Positions 1-9,254 of a DNA stretch of 64,000 nucleotides are shown here, piece after piece. Below the pieces are notes generated by a model. It saw nothing but the letters and a program-made list of their open reading frames with translations. It made no database searches and had not been told where the DNA came from. The stretch covers positions 394,523,037 through 394,587,036 of the forward strand of contig NC_080672.1 of assembly GCF_030247195.1 (NCBI RefSeq), written 5' to 3'. This DNA comes from Topomyia yanbarensis (lineage: Eukaryota; Arthropoda; Insecta; Diptera; Culicidae). A program made the translations under genes and the position numbers. Every line of letters begins with the position of its first letter. Position 1 is the first letter of the stretch.

Positions 1-354
1 AAAGATCGTCGTGAATTTTCTATGGTATCATTTGTAAACGACATTGTATCACACCGTATTGATTCAATCGAACTTTTATCGAAACTAAATTTTTATGCTC
101 CTTCTCGACAACTACGTAACCGCAGCATCTTTTGTACAATTCGCCATCGCACCAATTATGCCAAGTTTGGCCCTTTAAACCAAATGATGAATATTTACAA
201 CAAACATTGCGAAAGCATTGACTTCACTATGTCGAAAACAAAACTTAAGCAGCAGTTTAAAGTAAACCAAAATTTTAACTAGTGTTAAGTTAGTTTAATA
301 ATTATTGTAAGAAACCGGTCTACATCTGATTGACGACTTGAAATAAATAAATAA
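1..354 (+). mobile_element. 3' end of a non-LTR (Jockey-like) retrotransposon
   Basis: An open frame enters from the window edge at base 1 and stops at 282. Its last ~90 residues have the pattern usual at the C-terminus of insect Jockey/I-type reverse transcriptase ORFs: a short 'LRNRSIF' segment, then 'HRTNYAKFGPLNQMM' and 'YNKHCESIDF'. About 60 bp of 3' UTR follows, then an AAATAAATAAATAAA tail at 341-354, the kind of A-rich simple tail found at non-LTR 3' ends. No RT core is visible because the window begins too late. The family is inferred from the C-terminal pattern only; clade assignment is tentative. Confidence 0.6.
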
Positions 355-1372
355 ACATATCTACATTGAATATGGCCTCAGCATATCTTTAGTTTCCATA
401 GCATAAATTGGCAAGATCTTAAAATGTATCTGCTCACCGATCGACATCGTGCAGGAAACTACGAGATGATTTTGAACAATTCTTGCCTTGGATACTTCGT
501 CAGGAATACATTTCACATTTCTGAACCATTGTTGTCATTTTTCTTCGATAAAACAAACGAATATGAAGAAGAAAAACAAATAACGTGGTGGGCTTTTCTG
601 TGGCCAAAGGTTTTGATTTGGTTCAGTCATAATTATTTTTATCGGTTGTTTCGAGATAATAAAGTATCACTAAGTGTTCGAATCGGAAGATCCGTGGTGA
701 AGTTCATACTTTTCTCTCTTCAACGTGCACAAAAGAATCAGCATGCTTGTTCGGATCTTTATGTTTATTTATTTTATGGGTCGCGGACGCCATGTTCAAT
801 TTGACGTGTATAAAACTAATACAATCAAAAGTGACGAATGCTTCCACCTTCTTTCCCATTCATCTTGGTTTTCGGGTGCTTGCGATAACGAAGTGACGCA
901 TTATGGCTATGTGTCAAAATCGCTTCACAAGCGCCACGCTCGGTGAGGTGGCGCATTTTTTCATAATTCAAATCGACCGTTTTTTCTATGGGCGATGAAA
1001 ATTCATCTCGTGTTACGTCTGTTTGTCTGTGCTTTAACTATGAGAAATACCTCTCGGAAGTGATTTTGTGTTCCTCCCATAGTTTACAAAATTTTGCAGT
1101 GAAATATAGTATATTTAATAGGAAATCGAAGTTAATCGCTCGGTAGGTCGTTTCTCCTGTTGTGTTATGTGTTGGTAGGCAAAAATATCGTTGGAATAGT
1201 GTAATTTGACGTAGTGATTTTATCGTCACATCACAATTATTTTACTATGTATGTGCGCGACTCGAGCGAGCTACCAAAAAAATGTTTCCACTTAGCATCG
1301 ACAGCGCCATCTGAACTTGACTAGTTGATGCAACGATTTCACTGATTCCCAGTTAAACTCACCGGTTCAGAT
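355..1372. other. Unassigned AT-rich DNA
   Basis: No convincing gene. The longest plus-strand frame (424-804, 126 codons) has no recognisable domain or splice context and reads like chance sequence. A GCGCCACGCTCG/GGTGGCGC hairpin-like stretch lies near 928-952. Confidence 0.4.
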
Positions 1373-1799
1373 CAAAGAGAATAGGGAAAGAGACGAATAG
1401 TGTGAAGCCAAAAATACCTTATTGAGCAGACCAATCGTGCAATGTAAATAAACATTACTCATGCCTGAGTTGGAGGAGATAAGTATTGTACTTCTATCAA
1501 AAAAGAAATTTGAATTTTCATCAAAATTTAGTTCAATCGTGATTGTAAGGTGCATTCTAGAGTATATGTATGAGTAAAAATAAGCTTTAGAATTATTTCA
1601 TCTCTTTGTTTCGAAATGCACATCGTTTGATAAACAAATCCATCGATCGACATACGGTTTGTTTTCAAAATATAATAGGAGTCATTTAAAGTGCTGCCTA
1701 TAGAAGCGGTTGCCAAAATTCTAGTGTTGAAATCATCATAAAGGGCGTGTTGCCGTTTTGACTGATTTTCACTCTTCGTCTCTTTCCCTATTCTCTTTG
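1373..1799. mobile_element. MITE with 8-bp target duplication (427 bp)
   Basis: Terminal inverted repeats begin CAAAGAGAATAGGGAAAGAG at 1373 and end with the complement at 1799; the match runs about 30 bp. The flanks carry an exact 8-bp duplication, GTTCAGAT, at 1365-1372 and 1800-1807. There is no transposase frame inside. An 8-bp duplication fits hAT or P-type mobilisation; the CA..TG ends do not decide between them. Confidence 0.85.
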
Positions 1800-2134
1800 G
1801 TTCAGATATCTGAATGGAGCAGTACCCAGTCAAAAAATATGCGGACGAAGATCGTCAGGCGATTTAAATAGTTTGACGTTTTACTCAACTCGCCTGTGCT
1901 AATTGCCCCTAGGAACAAATGCTATTTGCGAATGCGATTTAAAGGCAATTTCAATACTTAGACGACAAATTTTCTGGCGGCTGCAATGGACTTGGTTGTT
2001 TTTGCATTTTTCCAACATGGCGGTTAGTGTTATCCACATTATTCATATTATTTATCTTATTAATTCAATATTTTTTATTGTTATTTGTTTCATTTGTTTT
2101 AATCATTTTATTAAATTGTTAGTTTTTCCCAGTA

Positions 2135-3042
2135 GGGATCTTTAATTTGGAAAAATTGTGCCGGTTTTTCATATGGTAGCGGGTGTCCTTACGAGTACAC
2201 TCATATCATTCTTAAACCTTAATCACAGAGAACAGACGTCCATCTTGAGCATTCAACTTGTGTAAAATCTCTAACGGTTTCGAAGGTAGTTTGGATATCT
2301 AAACCAGGTGCGCTACTGTCGTCATGTTTTTTTTTGTGGCTGAGTGCGACAGAATTGACAGCGGTTATTCCTCTACCCAGTCAAACTAGTCCGGAACCGA
2401 TTCGGACTTCCAGCATGAATTCCAGCTCAAATGCGTCAACCGATAGAGTCGGAATCGGTTGTTTTATTTGAGCTAGATTCCATGCTGAATTCATCCAGGA
2501 TTTCGAACCGGTTCCGGAATCGATTTGACGGATAGTTGGGATAGGTTGGTGTGGCGGCGCTAGTGTTTTTCGTATATTAATTCAAATGTTTACACACGTT
2601 TTTTAAATATTTTTGTTCGATCATGGATGTCTGTTCTCTGTGCCTTAATTATTCTTTTATGATTTTTAAATTAAGAAAAACCAAATTAAATTCAACCAGC
2701 AAACTGACAGTTGTCCTACTAAATGACGTATCTGCAAATATCTCGTTCGCCTCATTGTTAACCGGGACAGCACCCCACACAGCATGATCTGGTACTTTGT
2801 CAATCCGCTAGCAACCTGCCATCCCAAGTTTCATCTGCAAACTATGGTAGATATGATAAGGCAACCTATAGGGTCGTGCAAGTCGCATGGGTTAGGATGT
2901 GTTATTGTCCTAAAAGGAAACAAACTAAAAAATGTTTTTTTCAATAGTTTCGTGCCAAAAAAATGAAAAAGGACTGAGATATTAACTCACGGTACTAATC
3001 TGCAGCAGAATATGCCTAAACTCGCACACCCCTAAAGATCCC
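2135..3042. mobile_element. TA-flanked TIR element, family GGGATCTTTA, copy 1 (interrupted)
   Basis: The ends are GGGATCTTTA...TAAAGATCCC, with TA before the left end and TG (probably a mutated TA) after the right. It is the same family as the element at 3644-4130; without the nested insertion at 2224-2642 the two are nearly equal in length (about 482 and 487 bp) and align throughout. TA flanks suggest Tc1/mariner-type mobilisation. A 60-codon open frame (2784-2966) is conserved in both copies, but no known protein is recognised in it. Confidence 0.85.
2224..2642. mobile_element. Nested MITE, CACAGA family, 7-bp target duplication (419 bp)
   Basis: The TIRs start CACAGAGAACAGACGTCCAT and end with the near-exact complement. 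It sits inside the TIR element at 2135-3042, and the uninterrupted copy at 3644-4130 gives the empty site. The duplication is CCTTAAT at 2217-2223 and 2643-2649, exactly 7 bp. A second member of the family is at 14290-14563. The interior holds an imperfect inverted repeat (GGAACCGATTCGG...CCGGTTCCGG) and no transposase. Confidence 0.9.
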
Positions 3043-3643
3043 TGTTCATATATTGTTCAGTTTCTTCATTTTATTAATTCGGTTTAGTCAGTTCTTTTAG
3101 TTATTGGATGACAGTTAGTTAGCTTGAAACAATTTAGTTTACTCTCTTAATTTCATAACTTTTTTAATATTGTCTGATTTTCATTTGAGCTAATTTGATT
3201 TGTTTTATTAATTTGATTTATATGGATCATTCTATCCATTTTATGAATAACTTTTTTTTTGCTTCATAATTGTTTTGTTTTTTGGTTTGTTTTGTTATTG
3301 TTTTTTTAATTTATTCAGTTTATTATACGTGTTATACGTGCAGGACTCGAGGCTGTGCTTGTCTCACATATAGTTGCGTGCCAGCTTTGCGTGCGTTTGG
3401 CAATTTAATGAATAATACAACAGTTATATGTGTGAGAGGTGTCTCATCCCACTGATGGGTGGATTAAATCGGTTTTATGTATACTTGTGTGTATATATGT
3501 GTATGTGTTTATGTGTGTATATGAACATATAAATGTTCAAAAAATGGTTGCATTATACACGGGATTGTTTTGTAGTGTACACATATAATCTATTAATGTG
3601 AAAAACTGATACTTCTGGATAGAAGTCAGATCTTCCTCCAATA
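3043..3643. other. AT-rich spacer with TG/TA microsatellite
   Basis: T-rich sequence between the two copies of the GGGATCTTTA element. A degenerate (TG)n/(TA)n tract runs from about 3482 to 3525. No gene is seen. Confidence 0.5.
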
Positions 3644-4130
3644 GGGATCTTTAATTTGGAAAAATTGTGCCAGTTTTTCATATGTTTTGGTAGCGGGTGT
3701 CCTTACGAGTGCACCCATATCATTCTTAAACCTTAATTATTCTTTTACGATTTTTAAATTTAAAAAAACCAAATTAAACTCAACCAGCAAACTGACAGTT
3801 GTCCTACTAAATGACGTATCTGCAAATATTTCGTTCGCCTCATTGTTAACCGGGACAGCACCCCACACAGCATGATCTGGTACTTTGTCAATCCGCTAGC
3901 AACCTGCCATCCCAAGTTTCATCTGCAAACTATGGTAGATCTGATAAGGCAACCTATAGGGTCGTGCAAGTCGCATGGGTTTGGATGTGTTATTGTCCTA
4001 AAAGGAAACAAACTAAAAAATGTTTTTTTCAATAGTTTCGGGCCAAAAAATTGAAAAAGGACTGAGATATTAACTCACGGTACTAATCTGTATCAGAATA
4101 TGCCTTAACCCGCACACCCCTAAAGATCCC
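3644..4130. mobile_element. TA-flanked TIR element, family GGGATCTTTA, copy 2 (487 bp)
   Basis: A complete copy: TA at 3642-3643, GGGATCTTTAATTTGG at the left end, CTAAAGATCCC at the right end, TA at 4131-4132. It is the uninterrupted counterpart of 2135-3042 and proves that the 419-bp block in that copy is an insertion. It also carries the conserved 60-codon frame (3872-4054). Confidence 0.9.
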
Positions 4131-4849
4131 TATTACAGCTCCTTGGATATCTCTAATGGAACAACTTACACAAGTCCAACAGGCAGTGACACCAGACTAG
4201 GAGAAACGGAAGCGCTGATGAAAACACGGAGTCTATCGGTTCTTTTTTATTATTTCCCCTTTTCTTTCTTAAATAAGCAGGAATTCAAGAAATGTGGATG
4301 AGAGTTAAAGGAGACATAAATGGGAGATAGGAATGAAGGTAGAAAACTGAAAAAATGGTAAGTTCTAGTACACATGTGTTATGTTATATATATATACAAA
4401 TTGAACCATTATAATAAATACGCGTCGATTTCCTGTTTAAATGGAATCGAAAGTTTTACTGTAATGATAACAATCCAATTGATACAAACATTACAATAAG
4501 GCGGGGCTAGTTGTTGGAACGATGACCTCGGAACATGTCTGGCACTGTACACGAAATGGGTCATCGGAAAGTCAATTGAGCTAACACCTTCCTAAATCCG
4601 TGAACCAAGTTATTTGCATGAATGTTTAAATACATGCAAACATCTTTTTTTCTGTAAATCACTACCAGCTAGTGGGAGATAGGAAGGTTAACACACACAC
4701 ACGCTGCGGAATGAAGCATGTATTCGGTTTTGCAGCAAAAGTTAATAAGCACCGAGAGTAAATGTTTACATCATATGATCTTCTTCGAAAGGCTAGACTT
4801 GCTGTGGTGTCGTGTGGCATATCAATTGTATTGGGAACTAAGTACAATA
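4131..4849. other. Unassigned AT-rich DNA
   Basis: No gene or complete repeat recognised. A short (TA)n tract lies near 4385-4396 and an (AC)n tract near 4692-4702. Confidence 0.4.
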
Positions 4850-5102
4850 CAGTCCTGATTCGCTGGTTGGACACTTTTTAACTGTACCGCTTTTTAGTTG
4901 GACCACCGCTAGTTAGAGCATTGTCCAACTAAAAAGCATCTGAACGTCAAAATCTCGTGTTAAATTTACTTAGACAATCAATCTGACAATATTTAGAGAT
5001 GTGTGTGAACAGATGCATTTTTGACATTTGTCCGTCGTTCCAACTAGCGAATCAAATTCGTTAGTTGGACAAGGCTGTGGCCCAACCAGTGAATCACGAC
5101 TG
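4850..5102. mobile_element. pogo-like MITE, copy 1 (253 bp)
   Basis: The ends match CAGTCGTGATTCGCTGGTTGG (left end with one change) and its complement at the right; TA precedes the left end. CAG...CTG termini at TA sites are typical of pogo-type Tc1/mariner elements. Internal sub-repeats of 'GTTGGAC' and 'TTTTTAGTTGGAC' are shared with the copies at 12648 and 13563. No transposase remains. Confidence 0.85.
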
Positions 5103-6105
5103 AACACATATTTGTTGAACGTTATCAATTGTCACGTAATATTACAGATACCTTTATCTATCAACCTCATAGGAGAATATTATCTGCTTTTTGGACCGGC
5201 TTCAACGTGAAGCTGGTCACAGTAGTACAGTCTCCCTTTCAATTCGTCAATGTGTACAGCTGTGGGCAATTTCAATTTTTCATCAGTGTGGAGTGTCATA
5301 TATTTATTTCTAATATCTTCAAATAAATGAAAAACAGGTATAATAAAGTATAAATATATCCTGGCAATTCCTACCCGGTAGAATTTAGAACGAATCGAGC
5401 AAAACATCTGACAAAGTTGTGGCAGGAAGCATACAGAAATCCTGGCTGTACATTCCTGGCTGGATTCTGGCTAAAAGGGAGCAGTATCAGTAATTTTGGC
5501 CGCTTCGAACAGAAACGGTTGTTGAATTTGAGCGAATTCTTTGCCAGAATTCTCGCACAAATCGCGCAAAATGCTTGCAGAAACTCTGCCCGAATCAATT
5601 TCGCTTTGCTCAACTTTTGCCACAGAGAAAAAGTGCTTTTGCTAACTTTCTGCTTGCCACGGTGACTGGCAACGAGTCATATTACGAGATAATGCGGGCG
5701 AAGAGATGTGAGCCGAGGAAAACAAAACAATGTGATATGTCACACTTTTATTTTTTTTATTAGCTCCTGCGCCATCAAAGGTTTCAATATTTTTATTGTT
5801 GCATGCGAAGCGCGAATTTCATCTGGTTTATTCCAGGTGTCCATATAATAGAAATCTAACTGTGAATGCATTGTTCGTGGATTTCACGTATTTAATTACG
5901 TTTTTTGGGCAAATGCCCGCTGGCGATTAATAAAAATTTCAAGGTGAGTGCTCATTATTTTGGTAGAATAGAATTGTGATGGGAAATTGAAAATTGACTG
6001 GCGATGTGTTACACCATATTACTTTATTTTCGTTTATTCTTTACAACTTATTTGCAAACAGGTAAAAGCTGCACACAACACCAATACTATGTTGGTTCCG
6101 CAAAA
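5103..6105. other. Unassigned sequence; 3' UTR of the minus-strand gene at its right end
   Basis: No supported gene. 5410-5670 is mildly GC-richer and open on both strands, with GGCAGGAAGCA near its left end and TTCTGCTTGCC near its right, possibly a worn TIR element. The last ~90 bp should be the 3' UTR of the minus-strand gene ending at 6106: an AATAAA in minus orientation lies at about 6020-6026. Confidence 0.4.
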
Positions 6106-6884
6106 CTACTGGTTTTCCAATTCCTTAATTTCATTTTCAATGTTAGCTCTGGCAGCTGATTCGTATTTTTCACTAAACGCTTTTGTGGCGTAAATGAATG
6201 GTATACGGTTGAAGGTTTGGAGAATCTGAAACATTGCCATCAAATTTTAAATGAAGTTGAGCTAGATATAATCATGACGACATAGGTACCTTCAACCTCA
6301 TTTTGTTGTACGATTCCGTGTCAATTGCAGAATATTCTTGTCTTAGTTGCACAGTGTATTGCTTGTATTCTTCCGGGGAATACCTTTGAGAGAATCTGTT
6401 AGTTATATGCATGCTGATCATTTATCAAGGTTACCCTAAAATAAGAAGATCCAAGTCTTGGAAGTAAAGCACATCATCTTCCGGCAGGTCCACGCTTTCC
6501 ACGCTAACATCACCAAGAAGTTGTAAAATATTGTTTTCCAGCGTTTTCTGTAATAAAGTAAACCAATTAACGGTGGTTCTCAAATTGTATGGTCCCACTT
6601 ACATTATCTAATTTGGCATCGACCAAAAATTCCTTCAGAACATCACAGTTTTCCCTGACACTGTCCTTTCCAGCATCGAAATGATAGTACTGAAACAAGG
6701 ACGCCAGCTGAAGGCAAACACTCGCCCCGGAGAGATGTTCTGCCTTTTTGTGAATCATCTGCTTTTCACTGTGGTAGTACCTGTTGGGCAATGAATATTG
6801 TTTCTTCAGTTTGATCAGCCACTTATCAGCCACATCAGAAGGAACTTCCAGTGCCGTTGTAATATTCTGCCAAATATGGTCCAT
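6106..6884 (-). CDS. HD-superfamily (COG4339-like) protein, probable pseudoenzyme, 4 exons
   Basis: Exons on the minus strand are 6884-6603, 6547-6435, 6383-6290 and 6225-6106; all junctions are GT..AG and the phases agree, giving 202 residues, the usual family size (about 200). The family is recognised from WLxKLKKQY..PxRYYH (residues 22-38), FQDLDLLILG (about 123-132, for the usual FLDADLxILG), the helix YSPEEYKQYTVQLRQEY and a C-terminal 'IPFIYATKAFSEKYESAAR'. COG4339 members are predicted metal-dependent phosphohydrolases. Here the second His of YHxxxH is Gln42, the FHDxxYD motif is FQYYHFD (64-70), and no T..H motif is visible in exon 2, so catalysis is unlikely. The ATG at 6884 sits in GAAATGG. 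Substrate and role are unknown. It diverges from the NYN gene across 335 bp. Confidence 0.85.
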
Positions 6885-7219
6885 TTCGGGGGAACTGAAC
6901 TTGTGTCGCCTACACTAACTAAATCACTATGACTAACGCTGAAGAAGCAGGAGAAAACTGCTTTGATTTCAAGGAAAAAAAATTGTGATTACAACAGAAG
7001 GCTGCCTTTTGAAGGGTGTCAAGGACACATGCGCAGAACTGCTGGACACGTGCAATTTGGCAGAGGGTGGTTTAATTCCTTTCCTTATCACACACTTGTA
7101 GAAACTGACATTATCTCTGGGGTTACCAAGCGATGTTGTTTATTTGGTTGACATTTCGTAAATAGTATGCTTGAAAGTAAAAAAGTCGACTGGTAATTTT
7201 CAGCTGAACCACAGAAAAT
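6885..7219. promoter_or_regulatory. Divergent intergenic region between the HD-like and NYN genes
   Basis: Only 335 bp separate the two start codons, so both 5' UTRs and both core promoters must lie here or overlap. No clear TATA box is seen on either side. This is inferred from gene arrangement. Confidence 0.6.
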
Positions 7220-8814
7220 ATGGCACGTAACAAGAAACTTCGCCGGAGCGTCGGATTGCGAAAGACGCCCAGAAAATCAGTTGGTCGAGCTTCAAGAGTA
7301 CAAAAAGTTAGACTACCGGAAATGAGAGAAAACAACCGACGCCAGGATAAGCCTCGTGATCAGTTTAAGGTGCGTTTACCGGTAACAATCTGTCAAATTT
7401 ATTTTAAATTTTTTTATTCCCACAGGTTCGCCAGCAAAAGCTCCTCCGCAGAGCTCTGATGAAAGAGAAAAGAAATAAGGAAAATAGTAATCGGTCACCC
7501 TCGCGGCCAATAATTCTGTATCCACCGATACCGCCGCCTCCACCGCCGTCTCACGTCAGCGGATCATCACCGTCGCGAAGAGTCACGCGCCGCAGAGCCT
7601 TTCGTCGTTTTGTGAAACAAACAACAGCCAGTTCCGATCCGATAGTGATAGATTCGGAAGATGACAGTGGCCCGCAAGAACCGCCGCCACTATTCTACGT
7701 GGATACAACGGGGGGCTTCAATGATAAGGAGGTACCAAAGTATGGTGAGGACGACGGCGATCAGGATGATGAAAGTGTTATGCTGCTAGAAAGTACGCTG
7801 GAAGAAGGTGAGATCAAAGATGAATCTAGTGTACATGGGCGTCTGAACGGAAGAATCAATGCGGAGGAAATACCAATCTCCGATGATGATGTCGATTGTG
7901 ATGATGATCCAGTTCCTTTGCCTAGGAAGGCCAGTACAGAAGTCATATTCTGCTCCGAGGTGATTGATCTGGACCGTGAGGTTCGGCGGGAGCCAGCGTT
8001 GGATTTTATTCCTATAGGGTACGATTTGGGTGGATGGAAAAGGAAGAAGCAGTCTCCGAGAAATAAAACCCAGAAACATGCCGCTGGGGACAAGTTAACG
8101 ACTGACACAAATGATGATACCGAAAACAAGCGGATGGTTATCATCGATGGTAACAACGTAGCGTTTGCGTAAGTTTATTAACTACTTGCTTTGGAAACAT
8201 TTAAGATGATGAAGTTTTTTTTTCTATATTATCAGGCACACCTGCGGTCAGACATTCTCGGTCAAGGGGTTGGAAATTTGTATCGAGTATTTCAAGAAAA
8301 TGGGTCACGAAGTCAAAGCGGTTGTGCCGCAGTTTCGGTAATATTTTGTTACTCTCAGATCGATCGACATAATTTAAAATCAAATTGTCTTGCAGGCTTA
8401 AAAAAGACAAAAGTACCGATCAAAAACTCCTAGAGGACATGTATAAAAATGGTGACATTCTGCTAGCACCAAGCAAAAATCTGCCGGGCCAACGATCCTC
8501 GTCGTACGACGATCGGCTAATCATTTCGGTGACGGAGAAGTTCGATGGTGTGATCATTTCCAATGACAACTTTAGAGACCTGTTAGCGGAAAATGATTGT
8601 AAGTATAGGTTCTGCGTTGTGCTGATTGATTAGTCGTTACTATTATCAAAAAATCATTGCAGCTTGGAAGAAGATAATCGAAACACGAGTGATCGGATAC
8701 ACTTGGGCGAAAGATGCCTTTTTCTTGCCTGACGACCCGTACGGACGTCACGGACCAAAGTTGAAAGAGTTGCTGGCATGTGGCAAGGAAGTGGCTGCCA
8801 CACCAAAGGAGTGA
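7220..8814 (+). CDS. Zc3h12a-type NYN-domain ribonuclease, 5 exons
   Basis: Exons are 7220-7369, 7426-8168, 8236-8337, 8396-8598 and 8663-8814; all introns are GT..AG, 56-67 bp, and phases agree (449 residues). Residues 1-70 are very basic (MARNKKLRRSVGLRK...), a likely nuclear or RNA-binding tail. Residues 70-285 look disordered, with a PPIPPPPPPS run and acidic stretches; DPIVIDSEDD and SEVIDLDRE resemble SUMO-interacting motifs. The NYN domain (about 287-440) begins MVIIDGNNVAFAH and contains YDDRLI, IISNDNFRD and the family signature LPDDPYGRHGP. The expected catalytic acids are present: Asp291, Asp370/371, Asp389, Asp393. Relatives (Regnase/ZC3H12, N4BP1, KHNYN) are RNA endonucleases; no CCCH finger or KH domain is visible. 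RNA targets cannot be inferred. Confidence 0.9.
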
Positions 8815-8857
8815 TTTTGTTTTGTTTTTCTTTTCTCATTTTTTTTTGTATAAACGT

Positions 8858-8900
8858 TTTATTTACCACAGAATACTGTTATTTGTCGCAAAAAAATAAA
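8858..8900. terminator. Overlapping polyadenylation signals of convergent genes
   Basis: AATAAA on the plus strand at 8895-8900 lies 81 bp after the NYN stop. AATAAA on the minus strand at 8858-8863 lies 105 bp after the stop of the PPSY gene. The two mature 3' ends therefore overlap by several tens of bases. Confidence 0.6.
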
Positions 8901-8967
8901 AAAATTCAACTGAAAAGCTTACTGCTAAATAAGAGTTCAATATTGCACTTATCACAGCCTTTTGCAG

Positions 8968-9254
8968 TTACGTTGTTGTAGTCGTAGTTGTGGTGGTTGT
9001 TGTTTTCGTCACATCTTCATACGACGGAGGCAGATCTGTGAAGGTGTAATAGATAAAATAGGTGAAAAAATGCAAAATAAAATTTGTAAATCGAAATGAC
9101 AATTTTAGGTTACCAGTGCTAACTGGTCGCAAGTTGTACGTAGTTGTCCGATGGGGATATAATATTGCACTACCAGTTTCCGTCCGATGTGTTTGATTGG
9201 TTGGTTGATTCGTTGGAATTGTGTATATTATTGCTGAGTTATCCGTGGTGGGGG
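8968..9254 (-). CDS. Shared 3' exons of the PPSY single-pass membrane protein
   Basis: These are the last two coding exons, minus strand: 9254-9114 (141 nt, entered in phase 1, after ATTACCTTAG) and 9035-8968 (68 nt, after TTCACAG, stop TAA). The donor between them is CTG|GTAACC. They encode residues 38-106 of a 106-residue protein: a Thr/Pro/Asn-rich tail (PTTDNSAIIYTIPTNQP..., SAILYPHRTTTYNLRPVST), then DLPPSYEDVTK and an uninterrupted run of 11 Thr at the C-terminus. LPPSY is a PPxY motif, the docking site for WW domains such as those of Nedd4-family ubiquitin ligases. The entry phase matches the phase-1 exit of all three upstream 49-nt exons. The protein is not recognised; small membrane PPxY adaptors such as Commissureless or NDFIP offer an analogy of layout, not homology. 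Confidence 0.75.

Noticed and set aside
424..804. 126-codon plus-strand frame
   Set aside because: No domain, no splice context, composition like chance reading of AT-rich DNA.
2784..4054. The two 60-codon frames as a small host gene family
   Set aside because: Both lie wholly inside TIR elements of one family, so they move with the element.
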